Counted from the stretch's first letter, positions 1-9,516 are shown. The stretch is DNA of 64,000 bases from Mucilaginibacter sp. UR6-1 (GCF_020880975.1 NZ_JAJIWP010000001.1:930001-994000); one strand, 5' to 3'. Numbers and translations are program-made. The notes: a model not told the origin generated them from the sequence alone.

Positions 1-1250
1 GATTGCAACAGCCCCACACCATCGCCCTTGGCCTGGTTACCTACCGAACCAAACAGTGAACCGAAGAACCTAAACTTATCATTCGGTTTAAACTCCATGT
101 TCATGTTCAGGTTATACCTGTCAAAACCGGTATTTTTAATTACACCTTTTTGCGAAAAATAGCCAACGTTGGCTTTATAGTTAAAGCGCTGGTCGCCGCC
201 ATCAAGCGCAAGGTTATGGCTTTGGTTATAAGTAGTTGCATAAAAAACTGATTGCCAATCGGTAGAGTTGTTCCAGTAAGCGTTCAAGCTGTCGGCCAAA
301 AAGTCTGTTAAACCTAATCGTTGCAATTGCTCCACGGTACGTGCGTTTGAGAGGATCTGCTGGATCTTTGACTGACGCTCGGCATTACCACCCAATGTTT
401 CACGCAGTTTTGGCGGCGCCTCAACAAAGAAGTTTGATGTAAAACGTACCCTTGGAACCTTTGAGTTACCTCTTTTTGTAGTAATGATAATTACACCATA
501 AGCACCGCGTGAGCCATACATTGAAGTAGCTTGCGCATCTTTCATGATCTGTATGTTCTCGATGTCTTCAACCGGTATCAATGATAACGGGCTTACACCC
601 GGGCCCTGGGTTTGAAAACCGAACTCCGAAGCTTTGTCAGCATCAAGCGGCACACCATCAATAATATAGAGTGGTGATGTAGGCTGTAAGAACGACTCGT
701 TACCGCTACCCTGCACGCTTAGCGTTGACAGACCACGAACCTGTACCGAACCACGGAAACCGGGCGCACCAGTGTTGTTCTGCACGTTTAAGCCCGCAAC
801 CTTACCTTGCAGCAACTGCTCAAAGTTGGCAACCGGTACGTCCTGAATATCCTTGCCACCTATATTTACTGCCGAACCGGTGGTGGTTTCTTTTGAACGC
901 TTTTGATAAGCAACGATAATTACCTCGTTAAGGGCTTTTTTATCTTCGCTCATGTTTATCACCACGTTTTTCATTGCGGCGGTGGCTTTAATTGTTTGGG
1001 TGGCATAACCCATAAATGAAAATGACAGGGTTGCATTTTCGGCAACGTTTACGGTAAAGCGGCCTTTACCATCTGTTTGTATCAAGCCTTTACCGTCTGC
1101 GGCAACTGTTACGCCGGGCAGCTCAATATTGGCAACCTTGTCCAATACGGTACCGCTAACAGTTACAACCTTTTTTTGCTGCGAATAAACTTTTGTGCCG
1201 CATATTACGCAAACTATAAGCACTGTATAAAATAGTCTAAGTATTCTCAT
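1..1250 (-). CDS. SusC/RagA-type TonB-linked outer membrane protein (N-terminal part, runs off the left edge)
   Basis: This is the N-terminal 416 residues of an outer-membrane TonB-dependent transporter of the SusC family, which imports oligosaccharides or other nutrients with a SusD lid. A signal peptide occupies about residues 1-23. A carboxypeptidase-regulatory-like beta-sandwich follows (about 30-100), then a TonB-box-like LNEVIIVAY (107-115) and the plug domain (about 125-240, with PLYIIDGVPLD and YGSRGAYGVIIITTKRG). The barrel begins after that and continues beyond position 1. The ATG at 1250-1248 lies 20 bp after the stop of the preceding lipoprotein gene, so it is probably the fifth gene of the same operon. 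Its SusD partner should lie to the left of the window. The reading frame is open throughout. Substrate cannot be told. Confidence 0.93.
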   Translation of the reverse strand, partial: MRILRLFYTVLIVCVICGTKVYSQQKKVVTVSGTVLDKVANIELPGVTVAADGKGLIQTDGKGRFTVNVAENATLSFSFMGYATQTIKATAAMKNVVINMSEDKKALNEVIIVAYQKRSKETTTGSAVNIGGKDIQDVPVANFEQLLQGKVAGLNVQNNTGAPGFRGSVQVRGLSTLSVQGSGNESFLQPTSPLYIIDGVPLDADKASEFGFQTQGPGVSPLSLIPVEDIENIQIMKDAQATSMYGSRGAYGVIIITTKRGNSKVPRVRFTSNFFVEAPPKLRETLGGNAERQSKIQQILSNARTVEQLQRLGLTDFLADSLNAYWNNSTDWQSVFYATTYNQSHNLALDGGDQRFNYKANVGYFSQKGVIKNTGFDRYNLNMNMEFKPNDKFRFFGSLFGSVGNQAKGDGVGLLQ

Positions 1251-1270
1251 TGTGATGGCTTTATAGATTT

Positions 1271-2392
1271 TTATTCGTCTTCAAACTTTGGATTCTCTTT
1301 GGTAAAGTGGAATACAACCTCCCAGTCGCCTTTTTTATAAATGGCGAAGTCAATACCAAACTTTGCGATCGCGCGGCCGCCACCAAAACCTATTCTTGAA
1401 TAACTAAATTCGGCATGATCGCGGCTGCCACCCGGCGCATAATTGGTAGGTACTTCAACCAATGGTATAGGGTATGCTACGGTATATTGTACATACTCGT
1501 TGGTTTTCTCCATGTTAAAGCCATGTACTATTCTATCCCATTTAGTTTCATTAAACTTTGTCGGGTTTATAGCTACCGAATCTTTATCCAAAAATTTGAA
1601 CCTGATGGAGTTGCCGTTGCCGCCGGTAAAAGGGCGTATATAAACCACTACATCTTTGTAATCATCATTACTTCTAAGCGGCTCTTCTGTTTGAGCGCCT
1701 ATTACGCCATCCAAAAACGGACGGATGTAATTACGGCTGTTAGGGTTGTAAGGAGATTTTGGATGTGGCGCCGGCCCTCCTGAATAAATGTTAAAATCAT
1801 CTGATGGCTCATACGGGCGCTCACGGAAAGGACGAACCTGCAAATCGCGTATGGTTGTGGTGCCACCTGTGTTGGTGATCTTCACGTCAAAATAGCGGGT
1901 ATCCTGCGGAAAGTTTGTACTATCGGCCGAGCGTGGAGTTATCAGATCGTTGTTAGTTGAAGCCCACATAATAAACTCGCCCGACTGGCGTACCTCAAAA
2001 AGCGGATGATCTTCAAGCTTGCGTTTAGCTTCTATTTCCTCAATACTTTTTTCAAGACCGGTATAGGCTTTGGTCCATACATAAGTTGGTTTAACCTGAA
2101 AAAGATCGGTTACCGGGCGGCCATCGCCATAACGGGGGTTAATGATCTCGAATTTTATTGGTTGTGTTGAATTATCACCGTTAAAACCACCCATAACAGT
2201 ATTTCGCCCCAGTATAGGATCGAAAATTTTGTTATTATAGTTAACATTTGAGCTTAAATAGTCCTTTTCATCGGGCAGGTCAAATATCTTTTTGCAACTG
2301 CTCATTGTTATCAGCGTAAGCAGTAACAAAGCAAACTGTTGTTTAATGTTTATGTGCATGTTAGGGATCATGTTAAATTTTTTAAAACTCAT
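1271..2392 (-). CDS. Sus-locus surface lipoprotein of a Bacteroidota DUF family (DUF5007/DUF5008 group, not certain which)
   Basis: A 373-residue predicted lipoprotein: the hydrophobic leader ends in MSSCKK, so the mature protein would start at Cys33. The first 10-13 residues before the hydrophobic stretch make the leader unusually long. An internal ATG (MIPNM or MHINI) could be the real start. The rest looks like all-beta domains, with no catalytic motif that I recognise. The sequence type (FDLPDEKDYLS, DPILGRNTVMGGFNGDNS) is one I associate with lipoproteins encoded beside SusC/SusD and fasciclin-domain genes. It begins 3 bp after the stop of the FAS1 lipoprotein gene and ends 20 bp before the next susC, so it is firmly in this operon. 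A glycan-binding or surface-accessory role is inferred from context only. Confidence 0.75.
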   Translation of the reverse strand: MSFKKFNMIPNMHINIKQQFALLLLTLITMSSCKKIFDLPDEKDYLSSNVNYNNKIFDPILGRNTVMGGFNGDNSTQPIKFEIINPRYGDGRPVTDLFQVKPTYVWTKAYTGLEKSIEEIEAKRKLEDHPLFEVRQSGEFIMWASTNNDLITPRSADSTNFPQDTRYFDVKITNTGGTTTIRDLQVRPFRERPYEPSDDFNIYSGGPAPHPKSPYNPNSRNYIRPFLDGVIGAQTEEPLRSNDDYKDVVVYIRPFTGGNGNSIRFKFLDKDSVAINPTKFNETKWDRIVHGFNMEKTNEYVQYTVAYPIPLVEVPTNYAPGGSRDHAEFSYSRIGFGGGRAIAKFGIDFAIYKKGDWEVVFHFTKENPKFEDE

Positions 2393-2395
2393 CTC

Positions 2396-3505
2396 TTAAT
2401 TCGCACGGTTTATTGTCCACTCGGCTAACTGGAATGCACCGCTACCATTGATCTCTGAGATATCTATACGATAGTATTTATAGGCAACCGTATTGTCACA
2501 TCTAAATACTTTGGTTTGATACCTTTCTTCAAAAAAGAAGTTGCTGCGTCTATCCAGCTCAACCCAGGTTTTACCGTCCATTGAACCTTCGTAGGTCCAG
2601 GCCCTTGGGTCACGGTCAGGTGCATCATTGGCCGAGATAAGCGTGTATACACCTGATACAGCCGGTTCTTTAAGTTCATATTGCATCCATATACGTCCCT
2701 GAAACTCAGCCAGGAATTTTGTATGATCGTCGCCGTCAATAACTTTTTTAGAACCCTCACCGTTATCAGGCCCGCCGGCATTATCACGCAGTACAGTAAG
2801 CTTACCACCTATTTCAAGCATCAGGTTTGGTGGCGGCGGTACAAAGGTTAACCGGGTAACAAATTCATCAAACCCGAAAATATGATCAGGACTAACCACG
2901 TGAACTACACCATTTTTGGTCAGGATGTTATTTGAGCCTGTTGTGGTTGTTGACCAGTTGCGTACAAATTTGCTGCGTTTGGTGTTGCTGAACTCAACCG
3001 CTACAGGGCCTGCACCAACATTACCGGATGCTGAGTTACGGATGAGTTTACCATGCATAGGGTAAGCAAAACGTACGCTTGGTAAATCAAGCCCATCCTG
3101 CAGGGTTAATGAGTCTGAAGTGATCTTTCCGCGTACGATATAGTATGATGCCATGGTATCCAGGTGCACACCATCAATATTTGACAGGTAAAGCGGATCC
3201 TTGTCAGTTTGCCTGCGCAGGGTGTTTAAGTTGTTAATAGCTAATTGAAAACTTGGGTTAGTTACCGCGAACAGCGTTACATTACTATCAGTAAGCGTTT
3301 GTTTTAGGCCCATGCGGTCAACAACGGCTATCAGCGAATCGTAAACTCCGGGTTTGCTTTTTAGATACTCATAGGTATTGCCGGCAAATTGCGGATCGTT
3401 ATTTGCAGCATCATAGTATCCACCATCTTTGCTACAGGCAAAAAGGGTTGCCGCCACACAAAACAGCAGTGCCGGAGCTTTCATATATCTTTTTAGATTG
3501 TTCAT
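2396..3505 (-). CDS. Lipoprotein with FAS1 (fasciclin) domain and C-terminal discoidin-like domain
   Basis: A 369-residue predicted surface lipoprotein with a leader ending in LFACSK (Cys24). Residues about 45-210 resemble a fasciclin FAS1 adhesion domain: a YEYLKSKPGVYDSL start, then TLTDSNVTLFAVTNPSF and a later GVVHVVSPDHIF, which are the usual FAS1 landmarks. Residues about 235-369 resemble an F5/8 type C (discoidin) carbohydrate-binding fold: KVIDGDDHTKF, WMQYELKEP, RAWTYEGSMDGKTW and YYRIDI. The gene lies 11 bp downstream of susD and 3 bp upstream of the next lipoprotein gene. The combination suggests ligand capture or adhesion at the cell surface for the partner SusC/SusD. Domain calls come from motif reading, and the ligand is unknown. 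Confidence 0.8.
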   Translation of the reverse strand: MNNLKRYMKAPALLFCVAATLFACSKDGGYYDAANNDPQFAGNTYEYLKSKPGVYDSLIAVVDRMGLKQTLTDSNVTLFAVTNPSFQLAINNLNTLRRQTDKDPLYLSNIDGVHLDTMASYYIVRGKITSDSLTLQDGLDLPSVRFAYPMHGKLIRNSASGNVGAGPVAVEFSNTKRSKFVRNWSTTTTGSNNILTKNGVVHVVSPDHIFGFDEFVTRLTFVPPPPNLMLEIGGKLTVLRDNAGGPDNGEGSKKVIDGDDHTKFLAEFQGRIWMQYELKEPAVSGVYTLISANDAPDRDPRAWTYEGSMDGKTWVELDRRSNFFFEERYQTKVFRCDNTVAYKYYRIDISEINGSGAFQLAEWTINRAN

Positions 3506-3516
3506 ATATGTCTGTT

Positions 3517-5016
3517 TTATTTCCAGTAAGGATTTTGTGTTAATTGATTGTTTTGTGAAATGAGCTTACGCGATACAGGCCAGTATATGCCCTGTGAGTT
3601 GATAAGCTGCATGAAAGCCGCATTATTTTGCTTGATTTTGTTATAGCGAACCAGGTCATACCAGCGATGACCTTCGCCCATTAACTCGCGGCGGCGCTCT
3701 TCAAAAACCAGGTCAATAACATCACTATTTATAAAGATGTTATTGATACCACGGCGGCTCATGATATTAACTACTTCATTGATAGCGCCATTTTGATCAC
3801 CTAAAACCGCCAAAGCTTCAGCGCGCAGCAATACAATATCCTCAAGGCGGGTAAATATCAGCGCACTGGTAAAGTACCTGAAGTTCGGGTCGGTAGTACC
3901 ACCCTGAATAACTTTGATCTTGCTAAAGATGGGGTATTTGCCATTAAAGTTGGTAAAGTACCTTTCGCTGCGTGGCTGGCCAAGCGTATCCAGGCTAAAG
4001 CGGTCATCATTTAATTGGTCAAACACCTTGATGATGGTATCCTTCGGCATGTAAATATCCGGTATGCTCTTAGTGATAACCGGCTGGGCCAGTGTCAGCT
4101 CTTCGATGTGGCCGGTTACTGATCCATCAATATGTCCCCAATCCGAGTTAAAACCAAACATCTGGCTGGTATTTTTATTATAGAAGTAACCATTTGAATT
4201 GGTAAGGTCATTGGTTGACTGATAGCCTATACGGCTTTTACCATAATTATCCTCAACAAATTTCGCGTAAGTGGCCACATCATCATAGTTACCCTGCCAT
4301 GCCGCCACATGGGCTAATATGGCATAAGCTGAGTTTTTTGTAGCTAACGCTCCACCCCACCTGCCATCAGTTTCGCCGTAGTATGATCCCGGTTGCTGTT
4401 CATCGCCGGCGCTGTATATAAAAGGCAGATCAGCGGCAGCGGCAAGTAATTCCTGCTCAACCCAAACCAATATTTTAGCTTGCGACTCGCGTGGTTTATT
4501 TTCAAACTTACCATCGTGCGAGCTAACGATAAAAGGCACATCACCCCATATACGCACCATGTAAAAATAGGCGAAGGCCCTGAGCAGGCGTGCTTGCGCC
4601 ATATCAACTATCATGTTGTTTTCGGTATATCGCCTGTCAACCGCTTGTATCTCGCCTATGCGTTCCAAAAATATATTGGCTGAATTGATGACCGCGTAAA
4701 AGCGTGTCCAGTCTGACAGGGCATCAATTGTAGGGTACGAAGCATTTAACTGATTGGTTGTTACCGCTTTCAGATCCTGACGGTTAGGGCTCATGAATTC
4801 GCCTGTACGTACATCTCCATATATCCAGTGGCCATTATTGTCAGACAGGGCGGCTCTTGTAAGCGCATATACACCCATAATGCCGGCACGTGCGTCCTCA
4901 AGCTTGTTCCACATGTTTTTTTCACCAACCACGCGTACCGAATCCTTATCAAGAATTTTGTTACAACCGGTAAGAGCAACTAAAAACAGCAGGGTTATAT
5001 ATAATATCTTTTTCAT
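3517..5016 (-). CDS. RagB/SusD family nutrient-binding lipoprotein
   Basis: A 499-residue SusD homologue, the surface lipoprotein that caps a SusC transporter and binds the glycan. The signal peptide ends in LTGCNK, giving a lipidated Cys18. The N-terminal helical (TPR-like) core is typical: WNKLEDARAGIMGVYALTR, then ARLLRAFAYFYMVRIWGDVPF, the most conserved SusD block. The C-terminal part has RLEDIVLLRAEALAVLGD and FEERRRELMGEGHRWYDLVRY, also family hallmarks. Length is normal for the family. It starts 34 bp after the upstream susC stop and belongs to the same minus-strand transcript. Confidence 0.95.
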   Translation of the reverse strand: MKKILYITLLFLVALTGCNKILDKDSVRVVGEKNMWNKLEDARAGIMGVYALTRAALSDNNGHWIYGDVRTGEFMSPNRQDLKAVTTNQLNASYPTIDALSDWTRFYAVINSANIFLERIGEIQAVDRRYTENNMIVDMAQARLLRAFAYFYMVRIWGDVPFIVSSHDGKFENKPRESQAKILVWVEQELLAAAADLPFIYSAGDEQQPGSYYGETDGRWGGALATKNSAYAILAHVAAWQGNYDDVATYAKFVEDNYGKSRIGYQSTNDLTNSNGYFYNKNTSQMFGFNSDWGHIDGSVTGHIEELTLAQPVITKSIPDIYMPKDTIIKVFDQLNDDRFSLDTLGQPRSERYFTNFNGKYPIFSKIKVIQGGTTDPNFRYFTSALIFTRLEDIVLLRAEALAVLGDQNGAINEVVNIMSRRGINNIFINSDVIDLVFEERRRELMGEGHRWYDLVRYNKIKQNNAAFMQLINSQGIYWPVSRKLISQNNQLTQNPYWK

Positions 5017-5050
5017 TTTTTGTGCTTCAGATTTTCTTTAACATCCTGTT

Positions 5051-8035
5051 TTATAGATCCATTTTAACACCAAGGGTATACGTACGCGGTATTGGCTGGC
5101 CGTAACCGGTATCAAAACCATCATAACTAACCAACTCCGGATCCTGCCCTGTGTAAGGCGTTATGGTAAACACATTGTGTACAGAGCCATACACGTATAT
5201 ACGGGTTACCTTTATGCTTTTTTTGCTGAGCAGTTTGGTAAGGTCATATCCAAGTGCTATGGTGCGTAGTTTCAGGAAAGATGCATTCTCCAGGAAAAGG
5301 TCCTGATCGGTACGGTAAGGTATAACTGTGCTCCATGGGTTATACAGCGGATATTTTGAATAATCGCCACGTTTTTCCCAAAAAGTGATCTCTTTAACCG
5401 AGTTGATATTACTGTTACCCTCGTGGTTTACAAAATCAAACCTGTTAGCCATTTCCTGGTTTATCAGCTTACGACCCAGATTGAAGTAAAAATTAAGATT
5501 AAGGTTCCAGCTACCGTAACGCAGGTTATTATCAAAACCCCCCGAAATGGTTGGCAATGAATGGCCCGCCAACACCTTGTCATTATTATCAATAGCGTTA
5601 TCGCCATTAATATCTCTCCAGCGTGGGTCGCCGGGTTGTAAGGCTATACCATTGTATTTAAGCGGCTGGCCGTCAACAACAGGTATTTCACTGCTATTGG
5701 TATAAATACCATCGTTAATTAATACCCAGTACTGATCAAATGGCTGACCAACTTTTAACAAACGGTTACCAATAATCAGCTCATCAAGCCCGCGAGGCAG
5801 AGCCTTCAACTTGTTACTGTTGTGGTTAAGGTTAAGTGATGATGTCCAACCGAAAGCGCTTTGCCTAACAATGTCTGCTTTAATGGTAAGGTCAATACCA
5901 CGGTTATTTACTGACATGCCGCTCTCCAGCGATTGTTTGTAGCCATACTCGGCAAAATCAGGAACGCCAATAATAAGGTTCTTCTCTGTTTTTGAGTATA
6001 CATCAACTGAAAGGCGCAAACGTTCAGCAAAGAAACCCGCGTCAATACCTACGTTGATCTGGTTTGAGTATGACCATGGTATACCATAGCCTATCCATCC
6101 GGCAGAGTAAGGCCTTGTTAATACAGCAATGGCGTTATAACCCGGTACCGTAATGTTACCGGTATAACCTGTTGTTGCGGTATACTGTGGCCCCTGGGCA
6201 TAATTATCGTACGCGTTAAGGCGGCCCATGCGCCCTACGCTTGCACGTAGTATCAGATCGCTGAAGGTGTTATTATCCTCCAAGAATTCCTTCTTCATGC
6301 TCCACGCGGCCGACACCACCGGCGAAAAGAACCAGCGGTTTGTTGGCTGCGCGTTTGATGAACCATCAGTACGCATGGTTGCCGAAATCATGTACTTATC
6401 ACTTATGGTATAATCGGCTTTGCCATAAAATGAGATCAGGTTATCACCTGTTTTGTCAAGAAAACGATAAGTAAGCTCTTTAGGAAAAGCTAAGGGGTTA
6501 AGATAGTTTGAGTTACCCGGGTCTGATTCGAGCAGGTTGATCTTGATATAATCATTGGCTCCCTTGTAAGCATAGGCATTGCTGTACTTATAAGTATCCC
6601 ATTGTATTGACTGGCCGACCTCGATATGCAGATCGTGATTTTTGGCGGGCTTAAAATCATAAGTGCCTTTGTTATCCAGCATCAGGCGTTGGTTAAAGCC
6701 AAAATAGTTTGATGCGTAACTGTTACCCTGCAATAGTGTACGGGCATAAAACACATCACGATAGCCTTCATTATAGTCAACTCCAAATGTTGTATTCCAT
6801 TTAAATTTACCAAGCTCCACACCAATACGGGCATAACCCTGTACCAGGTTTGATTTATTATCATCAAAACCCTTATTGTACTGATTGATGTAATCAGCAT
6901 AATATTGCTTGTTTGGCGGCAGCGGCGCGCTCAGGTCCGGAAAATAGTTAACCTGTGTAAAACGGTCGCGCAGGTAGCGGTTACGGTCGCGCTCCAAACG
7001 GTTGGCATTAACCATTGCCGAGAATACCAACCATGGCACAGGCTTCATGGTGATGTTGAACATGGCACTATACCTGTCCATACCGGTATCATCTGCCACA
7101 CCCTGGCTTTTGGTATTACCCAAAGAAAAACGGAAGTTGGCACGGCTGGTACCACCCGAAATGCCAAAGTTTATACCATGTATAAGCGCATTGCGGTAGT
7201 AAAGATCGGTCCAGTCTGACCGGCCACTGTACACATTGTTCAGCGAATCGCTCAGGTAGATCGGGTAGTTCTCATCATCCGAGTAACGGCCATTAGTTGT
7301 ATAAAGGTCGTAAAAGCGCTGCCTGAAAGCATTTTCATACTTACCGTTTATAGTAGTTACCGATGGGCGCTGTACCAAACCGATGTATGAATTAAAGCTG
7401 ATGCTGCGGATGTTACCCGGCCTTTTTGATGACAGCACAATAGCGCCGTTAACAGCGCGCGGGCCATACACAGCCGATGCGGCAAGATCTGACAAAACCT
7501 CAACCGAGGCGATATTATTCATATCGATATTGGCAAAAATATTTGTTGCCGGCCCGGGGCGGTTAAAGTCATACTGCTGCAAATCGTAAGCAAATGGATG
7601 CTCCGCAATTAGCGGTATACCATCAAGCACAATAAGTGGTTGGGTTTGATACAGCTCCTTGCGTGACAGTAACGGCATTGCCGCGCCACGAATGAACATG
7701 TTTTGAACTGAACCCGGTTCGCCGGATGGTTCCTGAACATACAAACCGGCGTATTGGCCTTTTAAATATTGTTGCAGGGAAATTGCCGGAAATAGGGTGA
7801 GCTGATCGGGTTTAACAGTTACACTATCCGTGCGCCGGTTATACAACGAACGTTGCATACCTACTAAACTGTCTTTTAATAAGGTGTCTTTTGCTGAGGT
7901 ATCTTTACGTACAGTGTCCTGTAGTAAAAACATTTCAAATTTACTTATCCCTTCACTTTTACCCTTAGCCAAGCCTGTTGATGCTTTGATTGTGGTTCCG
8001 AAAAAAACCGCAAAGCACAGCCATAAGTATCGCAT
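5051..8035 (-). CDS. SusC/RagA-type TonB-linked outer membrane protein lacking the usual N-terminal regulatory domain
   Basis: A 994-residue TonB-dependent transporter and the first gene of the Sus operon. Residues about 1-19 form a signal peptide. A short Asp/Lys-rich linker with imperfect KDT/KDS repeats (about 40-56) follows, and the plug starts near residue 75 (LKGQYAGLYVQEPSGEPG, PLIVLDGIPLI, VYGPRAVNGAIVLSSKRPG). The beta-barrel fills the remainder and ends in TYTLGVKMDL, with the aromatic/hydrophobic end expected for an outer-membrane barrel. Most SusC proteins carry a carboxypeptidase-regulatory-like domain of about 80 residues before the plug; none is visible here, although the gene is otherwise full length. 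It pairs with the susD 34 bp downstream. The start at 8035 follows a 550-bp AT-rich region. Confidence 0.93.
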   Translation of the reverse strand: MRYLWLCFAVFFGTTIKASTGLAKGKSEGISKFEMFLLQDTVRKDTSAKDTLLKDSLVGMQRSLYNRRTDSVTVKPDQLTLFPAISLQQYLKGQYAGLYVQEPSGEPGSVQNMFIRGAAMPLLSRKELYQTQPLIVLDGIPLIAEHPFAYDLQQYDFNRPGPATNIFANIDMNNIASVEVLSDLAASAVYGPRAVNGAIVLSSKRPGNIRSISFNSYIGLVQRPSVTTINGKYENAFRQRFYDLYTTNGRYSDDENYPIYLSDSLNNVYSGRSDWTDLYYRNALIHGINFGISGGTSRANFRFSLGNTKSQGVADDTGMDRYSAMFNITMKPVPWLVFSAMVNANRLERDRNRYLRDRFTQVNYFPDLSAPLPPNKQYYADYINQYNKGFDDNKSNLVQGYARIGVELGKFKWNTTFGVDYNEGYRDVFYARTLLQGNSYASNYFGFNQRLMLDNKGTYDFKPAKNHDLHIEVGQSIQWDTYKYSNAYAYKGANDYIKINLLESDPGNSNYLNPLAFPKELTYRFLDKTGDNLISFYGKADYTISDKYMISATMRTDGSSNAQPTNRWFFSPVVSAAWSMKKEFLEDNNTFSDLILRASVGRMGRLNAYDNYAQGPQYTATTGYTGNITVPGYNAIAVLTRPYSAGWIGYGIPWSYSNQINVGIDAGFFAERLRLSVDVYSKTEKNLIIGVPDFAEYGYKQSLESGMSVNNRGIDLTIKADIVRQSAFGWTSSLNLNHNSNKLKALPRGLDELIIGNRLLKVGQPFDQYWVLINDGIYTNSSEIPVVDGQPLKYNGIALQPGDPRWRDINGDNAIDNNDKVLAGHSLPTISGGFDNNLRYGSWNLNLNFYFNLGRKLINQEMANRFDFVNHEGNSNINSVKEITFWEKRGDYSKYPLYNPWSTVIPYRTDQDLFLENASFLKLRTIALGYDLTKLLSKKSIKVTRIYVYGSVHNVFTITPYTGQDPELVSYDGFDTGYGQPIPRTYTLGVKMDL

Positions 8036-8585
8036 ATTAATGGATATTTTAGATTGTTGAAATAAAAGAAATGATTATCCGCGAAGCGGTATGTTGCTGA
8101 TTAACAATATGTTAAATCACAACTCAAGCCATAAAAGGGATGTGCAAAGTAAAAATTTTTCGCATAGATTACTGGTTTAGAAGTTTAATTAATGGTTGTT
8201 TATAAGAGCGTTTATTTTGTCAATTACAAGCATGAACGTTTACTTGTGATTGTGACGTTTATTTAATCGGTACAACAAATTAAACCAACAAAAACGGTTT
8301 ATCAAAATATTATTTTCAAAAAAACTATCTTTTAAAAATATAATATCAAACCATTACATGTATTGCAATTGTTACAAATTACAAGCTTAAATTTTTAACA
8401 TTATTAAAAATATTACATACTTAATGGTTTTAGCATTATGATTTTTTATGCTAATAAGTAATGATAAGCGGTTAATATGTGCTCAATAATTCAGACAATT
8501 ATCATTTTATCAGCAATCACAAAACATTTCGATTTTTTTGGCGTTAACGCTGTCTTGTTAATTTTTCAAATCAGCCCGAAATATT
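8036..8585. promoter_or_regulatory. AT-rich 550-bp non-coding region upstream of the Sus operon
   Basis: No gene is seen on either strand. The region separates xerD (which ends at 8586) from the Sus operon (which starts at 8035), both on the minus strand, so it should hold the Sus promoter. On the minus strand a TACTTTG word lies at 8151-8145, one base short of the phylum's TAnnTTTG box. Three direct copies of CGTTTAYTT begin at 8209, 8237 and 8256. An inverted repeat TTAGCAT-N11-ATGCTAA spans 8430-8454, and a 10-bp palindrome GCGTTAACGC lies at 8542-8551. Regulatory roles are inferred; no anti-sigma or sigma gene adjoins. Confidence 0.4.
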
Positions 8586-9488
8586 TTATCGTCTGGGATG
8601 ATATTGGTTGATTGTTGATCGCAGAAAATCCCTGTCGAGGTGAGTGTAAATTTCGGTAGTGGTAATACTTTCATGACCAAGCATTTCCTGCACGGCACGC
8701 AGGTCAGCACCGCCCTCAACCAAATGGGTGGCAAATGAATGCCTGAACGTATGCGGACTAATATTTTTATGTATGCCTGCAACAGTGGCCAACTCCTTTA
8801 AGATCATAAATATATAAACACGGCTTAGCCTGCTGCCCCGGCGATTAAGAAAAACCATGTCCTCCTCCCCTTTTTTGATCGGGATATGCACGCGCAATTC
8901 ATTAAGCCATATTTTAAGCGCTTTTGTGGCTGCACCACCTATAGGTACCAAACGCTCCTTATCGCCCTTGCCGGTAACTTTGATGAATTCAATATCGAGG
9001 TAAAGGTTTGATATTTTAAGTTCCGTTAATTCAGATACACGCAGGCCGCAACTATACAATACTTCAAGTATGGCTTTATTGCGCCCGCCTTCAGGCTTTG
9101 AAAGATCAATAGCTGTAATGATGCGGTTAATCTCGTCATAGCTCAGCGTATCGGGTAGTTTACGCTGCATCTTGGGTGCTTCAAGCAGTTCAGACGGGTC
9201 AGCAACCATAAGGTCTTCCATCAGCATATATTTATAGAATGCTTTAACACCCGACAGGATACGCGCCTGGGACGAGGGCAGCATACCCAACTCATTTACC
9301 CATACCAGGAAACGGCGCAAATCAGCCAGGGTTATCTTATCAGGCGCGATGGTATTACCAGTATCAACAGATGCAAACTGCGCCAGCTTATCAATATCGC
9401 GGGTATAAGCCTCAACTGAGTTAGCCGACAATGACCGCTCGAGCTTTAAATACGCCTGAAAACTTTTTATTGACTGCTGCCAGTTCAC
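8586..9488 (-). CDS. xerD: Site-specific tyrosine recombinase XerD-type
   Basis: A 300-residue tyrosine recombinase, most likely the chromosome-dimer-resolving XerC/XerD enzyme. An N-terminal SAM-like core-binding domain (about 1-90) precedes the catalytic domain. All catalytic residues are present: R150 in CGLRVSELTEL, K174 in TGKGDKER, H246 and R249 in HTFRHSFATH, H272 in MLGHESI, and nucleophile Y281 in TEIYTH. Length and the LPDTLSYDEI domain linker are typical of Xer proteins rather than phage integrases. It sits divergently from aroQ with a 42-bp gap and has no mobile-element context. XerC versus XerD cannot be settled without the other copy. Confidence 0.92.
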   Translation of the reverse strand: MNWQQSIKSFQAYLKLERSLSANSVEAYTRDIDKLAQFASVDTGNTIAPDKITLADLRRFLVWVNELGMLPSSQARILSGVKAFYKYMLMEDLMVADPSELLEAPKMQRKLPDTLSYDEINRIITAIDLSKPEGGRNKAILEVLYSCGLRVSELTELKISNLYLDIEFIKVTGKGDKERLVPIGGAATKALKIWLNELRVHIPIKKGEEDMVFLNRRGSRLSRVYIFMILKELATVAGIHKNISPHTFRHSFATHLVEGGADLRAVQEMLGHESITTTEIYTHLDRDFLRSTINQYHPRR

Positions 9489-9516
9489 CGTAATTTTACT
9501 TTTATTAATTTATACC

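Noticed and set aside
8586..9488. Tyrosine recombinase as sign of an integrated element
   Set aside because: Length, domain layout and neighbours (aroQ, alaS) fit chromosomal XerD; no attachment-site repeats, tRNA or phage genes nearby.
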